DNA of 64,000 bases from Alteromonas sp. MMG017 (GCF_018100795.1 NZ_JAGJDY010000009.1:124001-188000), one strand, 5' to 3'. Positions 1-9,673 are shown, numbered from the stretch's first letter. Notes: generated from the sequence alone by a model not told the origin. Made by a program: numbers and translations.

Positions 1-1
1 G

Positions 2-1018
2 CAATATCTTTACAAAGGGGTGTATTGGCGTAAAGGCCCGATAAATATGGCCGCCATTGCGGCTATTGATATGGCATTGTGGGACATAAAAGGCAAAGCC
101 GCTAATATGCCTGTTTATCAGTTGCTGGGCGGAAAAAGCCGTACGGCAGTCACCTTGTACGCACATGCGAGCGGCGACACTATTGAAGAGACCATTGATA
201 AAGCGCAAGCCCATATTGATGCGGGGTTCAAAGCCGTACGTTTGCAAACTGCCATCCCCGGGTTAGGGGTTACTTACGGCGTGCTTGGCGATAAGAAAGA
301 CTACTTTGAATTACAAGGCAACCGCCCTCTCCCTCCGGAAGAACCTTGGTCTACCCTAAAATACTTTAATATGGTGGAAGACCTTTTCAAGCAAGCCCGT
401 GCCCGCTTAGGCAATGACGTTCACCTACTTCATGATGTGCATAGCCGGCTAACCCCTATCGAATCGGCGCGACTGGGTAAGCTATTAGAGCCTTATAACC
501 TGTTATTTCTTGAAGATGCTTCCGTGGCTGAAAACCAAGAAAACTATAAGGTAATTAGGCATCACACCACTACCCCACTGGCCATAGGTGAAACCTACAA
601 CACCATTTGGGAATGCAAAGACCTTATTCAAGATCAGCTTATTGATTATATCCGTACAGCAGCTACCCATGCGGGCGGTATAACCGGCCTTCGCCGCATT
701 GCCGATTTTGCCAATATTTATAATGTGAAAACCGCGCCTCACGGAGCACCCGATTTATCGCCAGTGTGCTTTGCTGCCCATATGCATTTAAATATCTGGG
801 CACCAAACTTTGGTATTCAGGAGTTCGTTGGTTTTGGTAATGCACAACTTAACGAAATATTCCCCCATCGCTATGAAGTTAAAGACGGTACGGTAGCCGT
901 TTTAGACGCACCCGGCTTGGGCGTAGATTTTGATGAATCAGCAGCGCAAAAATACCCTTACAAACGCTCTTATTTACCGGTGAGCCGATTAGAAGATGGC
1001 ACTGTGTGGAACTGGTAA
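2..1018 (+). CDS. D-mannonate dehydratase family protein (ManD/RspA-like), 5' end outside window
   Basis: Enolase-superfamily dehydratase. Family members convert D-mannonate (or related sugar acids) to 2-keto-3-deoxygluconate using Mg2+. The frame is open to the left edge, so the N-terminus is missing and the first in-frame GTG at base 20 is internal; residues before it (QYLYKG) match the family. Visible metal-ligand motifs are LLHDVHS, FLEDA and AIGETYNT, in the usual order, and the protein ends in GTVWNW as ManD proteins do. It is followed 43 bases later by a Gfo/Idh oxidoreductase and then by a sodium symporter, which suggests a sugar-acid utilisation operon. Many RspA-like members have low activity, so the exact substrate is uncertain. 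Confidence 0.9.
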   Translation, partial: QYLYKGVYWRKGPINMAAIAAIDMALWDIKGKAANMPVYQLLGGKSRTAVTLYAHASGDTIEETIDKAQAHIDAGFKAVRLQTAIPGLGVTYGVLGDKKDYFELQGNRPLPPEEPWSTLKYFNMVEDLFKQARARLGNDVHLLHDVHSRLTPIESARLGKLLEPYNLLFLEDASVAENQENYKVIRHHTTTPLAIGETYNTIWECKDLIQDQLIDYIRTAATHAGGITGLRRIADFANIYNVKTAPHGAPDLSPVCFAAHMHLNIWAPNFGIQEFVGFGNAQLNEIFPHRYEVKDGTVAVLDAPGLGVDFDESAAQKYPYKRSYLPVSRLEDGTVWNW

Positions 1019-1061
1019 AGCTATTTAGCGCTGTAATAACAAATTCGATAAAGGAAAGAAC

Positions 1062-2198
1062 ATGAGTAACCCTATTAAGGTATTAATTCAAGGCACTGGA
1101 TTTGCAGGCCAAGGGCATGCAGAAGCCTTTAGATATGCGGGTGCAGAAGTGGTTGGTATTGTGGGCAGAACCCCAAGCGTCGTAGAGAACGTAGCGAAAG
1201 AACTTTCAATACCTTACTTCAGTACCGACTGGCAACAAGCGCTTGAAGATTGCAAGCCAGACATAGTGTCTATTGCCACCCCCGGCGGCGCCCACGAAAC
1301 GCCCATTATTCAAGCTATTGAATTTGGCTGTCATGTATTTAGTGACAAGCCTCTGTCTACCACCGGTGATTCTGCTAAGAAACTGTATGAATTAGCCGAA
1401 GAAAAAGGGGTGAAAACCGCTTTTGCTTCTAGCTTTCGCTATATGCCTCATGTTATTCACGCCAAACGTTTAGTGGAACAAGGAGTGATTGGTGAGCCAC
1501 TAGAAGTAGAGTGTATTTCACACTTTAACTTAGAGCGTGACATTCCTTTTGGCTGGTCGCACCGCAAAGAAGACGGTGGCGGGCGCTTAAATAACAACTT
1601 TACCCATAAGCTTTCAATTGTCACCTCCATTGTGGGTGAAGAAATCTTATCGATAATGGGGGAAGTACGTGATGACTTGGGCAAAGCCCCGATTGTTGAA
1701 GGCGTACATAACTTCAAAAAGCGCCGCGACTTTATTCCCAATGACCTTAGCGACCCCAACCTCAAATGGGGGGAGTCGAATGTAGAATGGTCGTACACCG
1801 TGCTTGCACAGTTAAAAAGTGAACGTGCAGCAAAACCGGTCTCGGTGTTGTTTAAACATGGTGGTTTACAACCCCGCTTTACCGACGACCATATCGTTGT
1901 TTACGGCAGCAAGAGTGCCATCTTTATAAAAGGTCACTATGCCAGCGGCCCACTTTATTATTATGATGAAAACAACCAGTGGACTGAATTGCCACTACCG
2001 CAAGACATCATAGACAACACTCCCGAAGGCGAAGGTGACACCGAACGTAATTGGCGCTATTTAATTCGCGAATTAGTGAGCGATGTGAAAGGTGAAACCG
2101 TTGCGCCTTATCAAACCTTTAAAGAAGGTGCGCAATACCAGCAACTCATCGATCTCATTCGTCGAAATGACAATTGGATAGACGTTAGCCAACTGTAA
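1062..2198 (+). CDS. Gfo/Idh/MocA family NAD(P)-dependent oxidoreductase
   Basis: A 378-aa cytosolic sugar or sugar-acid dehydrogenase. The N-terminal Rossmann fold has the dinucleotide motif GTGFAGQG (about residues 11-18), and the family's DKP motif appears in FSDKPLSTT near residue 100. The rest is the alpha/beta substrate-binding domain. A clear ribosome site (AAAGGAAAG) precedes the ATG. It lies between a mannonate-dehydratase-like gene and a sodium symporter in one direction with short gaps, so it probably oxidises or reduces the same transported sugar acid. The substrate cannot be read from sequence. Confidence 0.9.
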   Translation: MSNPIKVLIQGTGFAGQGHAEAFRYAGAEVVGIVGRTPSVVENVAKELSIPYFSTDWQQALEDCKPDIVSIATPGGAHETPIIQAIEFGCHVFSDKPLSTTGDSAKKLYELAEEKGVKTAFASSFRYMPHVIHAKRLVEQGVIGEPLEVECISHFNLERDIPFGWSHRKEDGGGRLNNNFTHKLSIVTSIVGEEILSIMGEVRDDLGKAPIVEGVHNFKKRRDFIPNDLSDPNLKWGESNVEWSYTVLAQLKSERAAKPVSVLFKHGGLQPRFTDDHIVVYGSKSAIFIKGHYASGPLYYYDENNQWTELPLPQDIIDNTPEGEGDTERNWRYLIRELVSDVKGETVAPYQTFKEGAQYQQLIDLIRRNDNWIDVSQL

Positions 2199-2211
2199 TT
2201 AAAGGTGTCCC

Positions 2212-4002
2212 ATGGTCTATGAATATCTCGTTATTGCAGGGTACTTTTTACTGATCCTCGGTATCGGTTTTGCGTTTAAATCGATGGCCAAAAATTCCAC
2301 CAGCGACTACTTTCGTGGTGGCGGTAGAATGCTATGGTGGATGGTTGGCTCAACCGCTTTTATGGCACAATTTTCCGCTTGGACCTTCACAGGCGCAGCG
2401 GGGAAAGCTTTTAGCGACGGATTCGCCATAAGCTTAGTATTTTTCGCTAATACGTTTGCCTATTTTTGTGGCTGGCTCTACTTTTCAGCCCGGTTTAGAC
2501 AAATGCGTGTCGACACCCCCACCGAGGGCATTAAACGTCGCTTCGGTAGTCAGAACGAACAGTTTTTCTCTTGGGCGCTGATCATCTTTAGCATGATAAA
2601 CGCTGGCGTGTGGTTAAACGCCCTTGGTGTTTTCTCTAGTGCCGTATTTAATGCCGATATAAGTTTAACGATTATTGCTACTGGCCTTACCGTGCTGTTT
2701 GTCTCGGTATTGTCTGGCGCCTGGGGCGTGGTAGCGTCCGATTTTGTACAAACCCTTATTGTGGCAATTATCTCGATAGCCTGCGCCATTGTAGCGCTTG
2801 TAAAAGTAGGTGGACCCGTTGCTTTAGTAACTGATTTTCCTGTAGATTTTGTTATGGGCCCCGACATGAACTACGGCCTATTGCTTGTTGGCACTTTTGT
2901 TTTCTTTTTGGCAAAACAACTGATCACCATTATGAACCTGAACGACTCGTTTAGGTTTTTAAACGCAAAAGACACCATTAACGCACGAAAAGCCGCATTA
3001 CTTGCCATGGTATTGATGGGCGTTGGCAGTATTATTTGGTTTATTCCCCCTTGGGCATCGGCCATCTTGTATCCTGATGCCGCAACCGCCTACCCTGAGT
3101 TAGGCAATAAAGCGGGCGATGCGGTGTATCTTGTATTCACCCGTAATGCCATGCCCCTTGGCACTGTTGGGTTGTTGCTGGCGGGGTTATTCGCGGCTTC
3201 TATGTCGTCAATGGATTCAGCGCTTAATAAAAACGCGGGTATTTTTGTACGAAGCTTATACCAACCTTTATTGCTTAAAAAACAGAAACAAGTGTCAGAT
3301 AAACACCTGTTGAATGTTAGCCGTTTAGTCAGTTTTATTAGCGGTATTATGGTTATCGCCGTTGCACTGTTCTTTAAATCATTAAAAGAGCTAAGTTTGT
3401 TTGAGTTGATGATGAATGTATCTACGATGATTCAAGTTCCGCTACTCATTCCCTTAATATTTGGCCTGTTTATTCAAAGAACGCCCCAGTGGGCGCCTTG
3501 GGTAACCGTCGCCATAGGCCTAACCGTTTCTTGGTTAATGATGAATGTGTTCACCCCTGAGCTTTTTGCTAGCTGGATTGGGCTAGAACAAGCACTTACT
3601 CGCCGTGAGTCAATCGATCTTAATCTCATGCTTATTATCGTTGCTCAACTGGTTATTACCGCTGGCTTTTTCTGTGCAACCTCCTTGTTTTACAACCCCG
3701 AAAAAGACGCGCATAAAGCAGAAACCGAGCGTTTCTTTGACGATGTGGAAACCCCAGTAATTGCAGATTTTGAGCAAGACGATTACGACCGCCAACAACG
3801 CAATAAACTAGGAGTTATGGTTATTATTATGAGTGCGGGCATGCTCGTTATGATGCTAATTCCTAATCCTCTGTGGGGCAGACTCATGTTTTTAGGTTGC
3901 GCTTTTATCATGTTAACCATAGGTTTACTGCTTAAACACAGTGCTAAAAAAGAGACGACTACGGCCACCTCATCATTGAGTAAAAAACCATGCTTAGAAT
4001 AA
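2212..4002 (+). CDS. Sodium:solute symporter (SSS family)
   Basis: A 596-aa inner-membrane carrier with more than ten hydrophobic helices. The SSS-type N-terminus is present, with STSDYFRGGGRMLWW followed by a helix containing AQFSAWTFTGAAG, and MSSMDSALNKNAG in the middle is typical of the family. Family members couple sugar, sugar-acid or amino-acid uptake to the Na+ gradient. It begins 13 bases after the oxidoreductase stop and its last 13 bases overlap the next frame, so it is probably the uptake component of this catabolic operon. The substrate, possibly a hexuronate or aldonate, is inferred from context only. Confidence 0.9.
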   Translation: MVYEYLVIAGYFLLILGIGFAFKSMAKNSTSDYFRGGGRMLWWMVGSTAFMAQFSAWTFTGAAGKAFSDGFAISLVFFANTFAYFCGWLYFSARFRQMRVDTPTEGIKRRFGSQNEQFFSWALIIFSMINAGVWLNALGVFSSAVFNADISLTIIATGLTVLFVSVLSGAWGVVASDFVQTLIVAIISIACAIVALVKVGGPVALVTDFPVDFVMGPDMNYGLLLVGTFVFFLAKQLITIMNLNDSFRFLNAKDTINARKAALLAMVLMGVGSIIWFIPPWASAILYPDAATAYPELGNKAGDAVYLVFTRNAMPLGTVGLLLAGLFAASMSSMDSALNKNAGIFVRSLYQPLLLKKQKQVSDKHLLNVSRLVSFISGIMVIAVALFFKSLKELSLFELMMNVSTMIQVPLLIPLIFGLFIQRTPQWAPWVTVAIGLTVSWLMMNVFTPELFASWIGLEQALTRRESIDLNLMLIIVAQLVITAGFFCATSLFYNPEKDAHKAETERFFDDVETPVIADFEQDDYDRQQRNKLGVMVIIMSAGMLVMMLIPNPLWGRLMFLGCAFIMLTIGLLLKHSAKKETTTATSSLSKKPCLE

Positions 4003-4892
4003 AGCTATTTACCGCGTTTATAAGCAAGTTTTTTGCTTGTGTATCAAGCCTACAAACATTGGCACGCTGGTTAGGTATGGGTTTACTTTCTCTCATGCTT
4101 TTCGGTTGCTTAATGAGTGATGAGAATTACAGGGTAAACTTAACTGAGGGTATAGATGAGTCGGCTGGGCCTGTACCTGCCTATATTATTTCAACCCCGT
4201 CGGCCACTTACTATCTTGAAAAGCAAGGTGGTGGGTTATCGAGCATGCTTGATAAAGACGGGGTAGACTGGATTGGTTTTAACAACATTGAGGGTTCAGG
4301 CCACAAAGGTGAATACCGCGGCTTCCCCAATGCCATCCATAAACAAGACGGCAGTTATTTTCATGCTATGAATGCTGGCACTGACAATGCCAACGGTGAA
4401 GTTCTTATCGAGCATGAGAACCATGTACGTATAGCATTTACCTCAGCAAACGGGAAATGGGTTGGCCAGTGGGATTTTTACCCTACCCATTGTGATTTCA
4501 CAATGAAAACGGTAAGCCCCGGCTATCATTATTGGGTGCAATATGAAGGTGTGCCAGGCGGTAGCATGGATGACACCGACTTTTGGTATAATTCTGCTAC
4601 TGAAATACGCCACCCTATCAATGATTCATTCAAGGGCGATTTACCTTACCCTGAATGGTATGCCTTTGGCGATGAATCATCTCCACGAATGATTTTTTTG
4701 TTAAACCATGACGATGATACTCACCCCGACAACTACGTAAGCCGTCCTTACATGACTGTGCTCGGCTTTGGCCGCCAAGAAAAAAACAAGTTTTTGAATA
4801 CGCCTAAAACATTTTCCATAGGCTTTGTGGAATCGGTAGAGTATGAAAAAGTGTCAATAGAAGTGGCTACTGTATTGAAGCAAATACATTGA
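3990..4892 (+). CDS. Predicted lipoprotein of unknown function in the sugar-acid operon
   Basis: A 300-aa protein of no family I recognise. A hydrophobic segment ends in the lipobox LMLFGC, so it is probably lipidated. The start is uncertain: the ATG at 3990 overlaps the symporter by 13 bases and gives a long N-terminus, whereas the ATG at 4077 begins just before the signal (MGLLSLMLFGC). The mature part is rich in aromatic residues and Gly/Asp, beta-rich in appearance, with no obvious catalytic motif. Translational overlap with the symporter suggests a role in binding or processing the same carbohydrate at the cell surface, but that is inference. Confidence 0.7.
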   Translation: MLRIKLFTAFISKFFACVSSLQTLARWLGMGLLSLMLFGCLMSDENYRVNLTEGIDESAGPVPAYIISTPSATYYLEKQGGGLSSMLDKDGVDWIGFNNIEGSGHKGEYRGFPNAIHKQDGSYFHAMNAGTDNANGEVLIEHENHVRIAFTSANGKWVGQWDFYPTHCDFTMKTVSPGYHYWVQYEGVPGGSMDDTDFWYNSATEIRHPINDSFKGDLPYPEWYAFGDESSPRMIFLLNHDDDTHPDNYVSRPYMTVLGFGRQEKNKFLNTPKTFSIGFVESVEYEKVSIEVATVLKQIH

Positions 4893-4900
4893 ACTAGCCC

Positions 4901-4932
4901 AGTGGCAGAGTGGCAGAGTGGCAGAGTGGCAG
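4901..4932. repeat. Four perfect tandem copies of AGTGGCAG
   Basis: The 8-bp unit AGTGGCAG occurs four times head to tail immediately after the lipoprotein stop codon, followed by AGTA. It is a simple-sequence repeat prone to slippage and lies outside any coding frame. Confidence 0.95.
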
Positions 4933-5132
4933 AGTAAAAAATTGTTAGAGCAGCAGGGCTAGCAACCAAGAAGTGCTTTTACACCATCAATAGCACATTC
5001 TCACTTTGCACAAAAGTATCGGCAAGCAGCACAAGGTATTAATACAAGCGCTGGAATTAATCTACCCTACCAGGAAAGTGCGCTATTATAAATATATCTC
5101 TCAATACCATTAGTCACTAGAAAGAGCTTACA
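4933..5132. other. Intergenic stretch before the GGDEF-EAL gene
   Basis: Together with the tandem repeat, this makes about 300 bases between the lipoprotein gene and the annotated GGDEF-EAL start. It should hold the promoter of the latter. I see no RNA gene or convincing terminator. Confidence 0.4.
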
Positions 5133-5195
5133 ATTCCAAATTTTGCTTTAACCATAGATAAAGACGCGTTTAATCAAATACGTCGTCGTAGACTC

Positions 5196-7004
5196 ATGCA
5201 AATTTGTGGAGTGTCCGCCCTCGGGCTGGTGGCTTCTCTTTCTGTGGCGCGCAATGTTACCTTTATTATTATTGCCGTCGGCCTTACCTGCTTAATTGCC
5301 GCGTTTGTGTTCGCATATAAACATAAAGTACTTGCCTCAGCATCTACCCTGCTGGTGTCATTATCTTCCATGTTGTTCGCCCTAGCTGCAACCGGTGCAG
5401 GGTTATTCGACATAGCTATTTTGGGTTACCCCACCCTAGTAATTTTCGCCGCTATTTTAGGCGGTGTAGGCTTGTTCATAACGCTACTTTCTTTTGTTAC
5501 TTTGCAATGTGTGCTTATTGTCGGGTTGTCGCTCCAAGGTATTATTACACCCCATATTCCTTCAACTAGTTGGGAGCATTTAATTTTCACACTAGTGATA
5601 TTTATCGTCACAGGTTTTAGTGTTTACATTTTAGTTAGTGATATCAAAGACTTAATGGCATCGCTTCAGGGCGAAAATATCAAAGTGGCGCAAAGTCGCA
5701 CGCAAATTCAGCATTTGGCGCACCACGACAGCCTAACCAATTTGCCTAATCGGCTGTATGGTGAAACCCTATTTAATTTATCGCTAAGCGAGTGTGAAGA
5801 ACATGGGCAGTCATTAGCATTACTGTTTATTGATTTAGATAATTTTAAGCCAATTAACGATGCGTTAGGCCATGCGGCGGGCGATCAATTGCTTAAATCA
5901 CTTACCCAACAGCTCACAGAAATCTTGTCGCCAAAACAATATCTCATCCGCTTCGGTGGTGATGAATTTCTGGTTATTGCCCCTTTCAACCCTGAAAGTG
6001 ATGAGTTGACATCGCTCGCTAATGCTCTGATTGGGCAGTGCGCATCTGTTTTCGATATATTTCAAAACCAAGTAAGGGTTTCAGCCTCATTAGGCACAGC
6101 TAGCGCACCAAAAGACGGCACCGATTTTAAGCAGCTATGCAGAAAAGCCGATATCGCTATGTATAAAGCGAAACAAGATGGCCGCAATACCTATCACCAT
6201 TACGATGAGAGTTTAGACAAAGCCAGCGAAAACAAGTTTAAAATGCTACAACTCTTGCGCCCAGCGCTGAGTGAACAACAATTCGAGCTGCACTACCAGC
6301 CCATCGTAGATTTAAAGAGTGGCAACATTAAAACCCTAGAAGCATTACTACGCTGGCCTCAACCTGATGGGAGTATGATCCCGCCAGACTTATTCATCCC
6401 CTTGGCAGAAAGTAGTGGCTTAATTAATGAGTTAGGTAGCTGGGTAGTGCGTCAAGCCACCCAATTTTGTGCCCAATTACGCCAGCAGGGACATTCTGAT
6501 ATACGTATGGCAGTAAATTTATCGGTGATGCAATTTAAAGATGGCCAGCTTCAACGCACTATTGAAAGTGCATTGTATGAAGCGGGCTTACCTCCAGAAG
6601 CATTAGAACTAGAGTTAACCGAATCGTTGTTGATTGATGAAACCGAGCAAATACAAAAGCAACTCGCTTCACTGAGCAAGCTTGGCATTACCATTGCCAT
6701 TGACGACTTTGGTACGGGTTACTCTAACTTGGGTTATCTTCGAAACTTTAACGCTTCAAAGCTTAAAGTAGATAGATCGTTTATAAGCCCGTTGTGTTTC
6801 TCGGAGCACGATGAGTCTTTGGTAGGCGCCATTATCAACATGGCAGCCAGTTTAGGCTTGAAGACGGTGGCTGAGGGAATTGAAGATGAAGAGACCTTAC
6901 AAAAGCTGCTGTTACTTGACTGCGACATGGGGCAAGGCTATTTCTGGTCAAAACCCTTACCCGAAAACGCGTTAATGGAATTTTTGAAAAGCCGTAACAC
7001 TTAA
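5196..7004 (+). CDS. Membrane GGDEF-EAL protein (cyclic-di-GMP turnover)
   Basis: About six hydrophobic helices (residues 1-150) are followed by a GGDEF domain with intact GGDEF (254-258) and DNFKPINDALGHAAGD, then an EAL domain with EALLRW (382-387), ELTES, DDFGTG (503-508) and VAEGIE. Both active sites look complete, so it may both make and degrade c-di-GMP. No RxxD inhibitory site precedes GGDEF. The annotated ATG has no visible ribosome site. The frame stays open to a stop at 5118 and encodes a plausible N-terminus with four arginines before the first helix, so translation may begin upstream at a non-ATG codon such as ATT 5133, preceded by AAAGAG. Confidence 0.9.
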   Translation: MQICGVSALGLVASLSVARNVTFIIIAVGLTCLIAAFVFAYKHKVLASASTLLVSLSSMLFALAATGAGLFDIAILGYPTLVIFAAILGGVGLFITLLSFVTLQCVLIVGLSLQGIITPHIPSTSWEHLIFTLVIFIVTGFSVYILVSDIKDLMASLQGENIKVAQSRTQIQHLAHHDSLTNLPNRLYGETLFNLSLSECEEHGQSLALLFIDLDNFKPINDALGHAAGDQLLKSLTQQLTEILSPKQYLIRFGGDEFLVIAPFNPESDELTSLANALIGQCASVFDIFQNQVRVSASLGTASAPKDGTDFKQLCRKADIAMYKAKQDGRNTYHHYDESLDKASENKFKMLQLLRPALSEQQFELHYQPIVDLKSGNIKTLEALLRWPQPDGSMIPPDLFIPLAESSGLINELGSWVVRQATQFCAQLRQQGHSDIRMAVNLSVMQFKDGQLQRTIESALYEAGLPPEALELELTESLLIDETEQIQKQLASLSKLGITIAIDDFGTGYSNLGYLRNFNASKLKVDRSFISPLCFSEHDESLVGAIINMAASLGLKTVAEGIEDEETLQKLLLLDCDMGQGYFWSKPLPENALMEFLKSRNT

Positions 7005-7062
7005 CACAGCAGCTTTTATATCCTCGCCTTTATTCGACTCTTGTTTACTGATCTGACATTTC

Positions 7063-7182
7063 TGAGCTGGGCGTTCTTAGCTGAGTTATCTGAGCTGGGC
7101 GCTCTAAGCTGGGCCTTGTGAGCTGGACTTTCTGAAACTAATTATTCAATTGATGGTTTCAGTCTTTTGCTGAAACAGCAAC
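7063..7182. repeat. Short GAGCTGG repeats and inverted repeats between convergent genes
   Basis: GAGCTGGGCG occurs at 7063-7072 and 7092-7101, with related copies near 7106 and 7120. Then CTGAAAC (7132-7138), GTTTCAG (7156-7162) and CTGAAAC (7170-7176) can form alternative hairpins. The position between the 3' ends of two convergent genes suggests a role in transcript ends, but there is no T-run. Confidence 0.5.
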
Positions 7183-7187
7183 TTTCG

Positions 7188-8270
7188 TTAATTTAGTAGC
7201 TGCTTGATCCAATTAACAGATAAATTCAGCACTTCTTCTTTTTTGCTTTTATTAGGTTCATATACGTTGAAGATATGATCGGCGCCACCTATGTAATAGG
7301 CATCTTCACGCACCGCATTACTCGCATCAAAAATAACCTTTTCATGAGCGGGTAAATAGTCGTTCGAGCCTCTTATCGCTAATAGTTCCCCTTCAAATTC
7401 ACCTAAGTTTCGAATGGGATTGTAGCCCAACATGCCCAACAAATGCTTTCTGGTGAGCGTTAAATCAACCCAGCTTTTTAATGTGCTTTGCCCTTGTTCT
7501 AAAGCCTGTCGAACTTCTTTAAAGTTTTGACTATTCGTCACTATTTCATTCGGGTTTAGCGCTGTAGACCATAACACCATGCCATCAAAGGTTTTAGGGT
7601 GCGTACTAACCAACTCCATAGCCGTCGCGCCCCCTAAACTAAACCCTACAACCACCAATGGCGTGTTAGGATACTGCGCGTGCAAGTAATCTAGCCCGGC
7701 CTGCGCATCTTCTACCCGGCTTTTAAAGGTACTCGATAGCGTATAATTACTTGCTTCACGTTCCGCTTCCCCTCGAACATCAAACCTGACAGAAGCAATA
7801 CAATGCGCGCTTAACTGGTGCGATAAATCTTTATATAAGTCGCCCACTTCATCTTTTTGCCCTGCCCAACCGTGTATTAGCAGTACCGCGCCTTTTACCT
7901 CACGACTGGCTTCATTTTTTACAGTGCAACCAGACTTTTCCAGTACCCCATTGGCACCCGAACTCAAGTTTATCTTCTGGCTTAAGTTTACACTCTGGCT
8001 TGAGGCTGCAGAATGGCTTAGGCTTTGATTATGTTCAGCTACATCTAATTTGGCATCAGCTACTGTGCTTAATAGTAATGCGCTTGATAACACTGATGTT
8101 GCTAGCACCGAACTTACTGGCATTGAACGTAATAGCTTTGTAGTGAACAGCCTACTAATAAATAACCCTCTGACAAATGCCCCTCTAATAAATAGAGTAG
8201 CCCCAAGGCTCAAACTTTTATTACGCTTACTTCTTACACAATATGATTTAACGCTTGAATGGCGAGCCAT
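7188..8270 (-). CDS. Exported alpha/beta-hydrolase (dienelactone-hydrolase/peptidase-like)
   Basis: The nucleophile elbow GFSLGG, an upstream LIHGWAGQ oxyanion-hole segment, the acid region RGSNDYLPAHEK and a late GGADHIF histidine give a complete Ser-Asp-His triad. The start at 8270 is preferred because AGGG lies six bases upstream of this second ATG, whereas it sits directly against the ATG at 8276. The first 60 residues contain Arg/Leu-rich repeats before a signal-like segment (SSVLATSVLSSALLLSTVADA), so a later start at MPVSS (8123) is also possible. A Ser/Gln-rich linker follows. The substrate is unknown; such proteins are usually esterases or acyl-hydrolases. Confidence 0.85.
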   Translation of the reverse strand: MARHSSVKSYCVRSKRNKSLSLGATLFIRGAFVRGLFISRLFTTKLLRSMPVSSVLATSVLSSALLLSTVADAKLDVAEHNQSLSHSAASSQSVNLSQKINLSSGANGVLEKSGCTVKNEASREVKGAVLLIHGWAGQKDEVGDLYKDLSHQLSAHCIASVRFDVRGEAEREASNYTLSSTFKSRVEDAQAGLDYLHAQYPNTPLVVVGFSLGGATAMELVSTHPKTFDGMVLWSTALNPNEIVTNSQNFKEVRQALEQGQSTLKSWVDLTLTRKHLLGMLGYNPIRNLGEFEGELLAIRGSNDYLPAHEKVIFDASNAVREDAYYIGGADHIFNVYEPNKSKKEEVLNLSVNWIKQLLN

Positions 8271-8386
8271 TGTCATCCCTATTACTGCTATTTATTCTTC
8301 GGTTTAGCGCGAGTGCTAAGTGTTTGGATTTATGTCTAGCGCTAGCTCTGTTGCCCAGCTTTATTGATTAGCTTTGTTGATTAATC

Positions 8387-9673
8387 TTATTGAGTAGCCT
8401 CAAGGCCGGTTAGTACAAATTTTTGTACTCGTCGGCCTGTACTGACTTCTGAGGTGTACAGGTTACCCTCGCTATCAGCTACCACACTATGAAGCCAAGT
8501 AAACTGCCCCGGATAGCGACCAGGTCGACCAAAACTACCCAGCACTTGATAGTTCTCATGTAATAAAATCCAAATGCGACCATTCATCATATCGGCCACG
8601 TACATGTATTTATTGTCGGGCGAAAACGCGATATCTGAGGCTGTGCCTAAGCCGCCGGTTTCGCCCGCCACTACCACGTCTTGCATAAAATTAACCGTGC
8701 CGCTTTCATCAGCTTTAAATACTTGAATCCGATTATTTCGTCTATCGCACACATATATTCTGCCGTCACTTGCTTGAGTAACACAATGTACGATATCACC
8801 AAAGTTTTGTGCTTGTGTGCTAGTAGCACTGGCATTCGCCGTGGCTTGAGAAACATCGAACGCACCTTCACGGGTGCCGCCGCCAGGTGCTGTACCGTAC
8901 GCGCCCCATAATTGGTCAAACTCGTTGGCCTCTGTGTTAAACGCCGTCACCCGTTTATTTATATACCCGTCAGCAATAAAAACTTTATTAGTGTGGGTGT
9001 TATGAAAAATATCGGCAGGGTTACCTAGCGTTGATTTACTTAAGTTTCCGTCTGTTTTACCGCGAGTACCAAACTGGCGAATAAATTCCCCTTTTTCCGT
9101 GAAGTTAAGCACCACATGGTCACCGTCACCATTTCCGCCCAACCACACCGTATTTTCATCATCCACGTATAATCCATGGACCGTTGCTGGCCACTGGTTT
9201 TCACCATTTATTGAAGGTGATATTTCAGGCCCGCCCCACGCATTCAGTAAGTCGCCTTGTGGTGAAAATTGTAAAACGTGAGGGGCAGCTTCACAGCAAA
9301 GACCCATATTGTTGGTAAGCCCGACATCAAGCTTACTTAGTGAATTCGGTCGGTGTAGTAACCACAGGTTATCGTTTTTATCTACCGACAACCCTGGCAC
9401 CTGACCAATAATCAATGTTTTCGGCATTTTAGGCCAGCTTGCATCCACCTTGAATTGAGGAACCGGATGGCTAACATCTGCTTCAGAATAGCGTTCAACG
9501 TTAACCAAGCTGGGGGATTGCAGCTCTTGACCATTCGCCGAGGCTTGGTTTCTAACGCTGGCTTGGCGCTCGACATTAGCGGCACTTACCGTGAAAGAAA
9601 CCACTACGCTGCCAATGCAAAAGCCAGCTATCTGCATAAAAGATTTAGCGGATGGTAAAGAGATACAAGGCAT
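8387..9673 (-). CDS. Exported NHL-repeat six-bladed beta-propeller protein
   Basis: A 428-aa protein with an N-terminal signal-like segment (residues 14-33) and repeated NHL-type blades, for example ADIFHNTHTNKVFIADGY, DGRIYVCDRRNNRIQVF, DNKYMYVADMMNGRIWIL and GNLYTSEVSTGRRVQKF. The organisation resembles peptidyl-alpha-hydroxyglycine amidating-lyase-like propellers that are common in proteobacteria, but enzymatic activity cannot be claimed. AAGGG lies upstream of the ATG. It follows the hydrolase gene in the same orientation with about 115 bases between, possibly a shared transcript. Confidence 0.85.
   Translation of the reverse strand: MPCISLPSAKSFMQIAGFCIGSVVVSFTVSAANVERQASVRNQASANGQELQSPSLVNVERYSEADVSHPVPQFKVDASWPKMPKTLIIGQVPGLSVDKNDNLWLLHRPNSLSKLDVGLTNNMGLCCEAAPHVLQFSPQGDLLNAWGGPEISPSINGENQWPATVHGLYVDDENTVWLGGNGDGDHVVLNFTEKGEFIRQFGTRGKTDGNLSKSTLGNPADIFHNTHTNKVFIADGYINKRVTAFNTEANEFDQLWGAYGTAPGGGTREGAFDVSQATANASATSTQAQNFGDIVHCVTQASDGRIYVCDRRNNRIQVFKADESGTVNFMQDVVVAGETGGLGTASDIAFSPDNKYMYVADMMNGRIWILLHENYQVLGSFGRPGRYPGQFTWLHSVVADSEGNLYTSEVSTGRRVQKFVLTGLEATQ

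Noticed and set aside
7156..7182. Intrinsic terminator between convergent genes
   Set aside because: Hairpins exist but no T-run follows on either strand.
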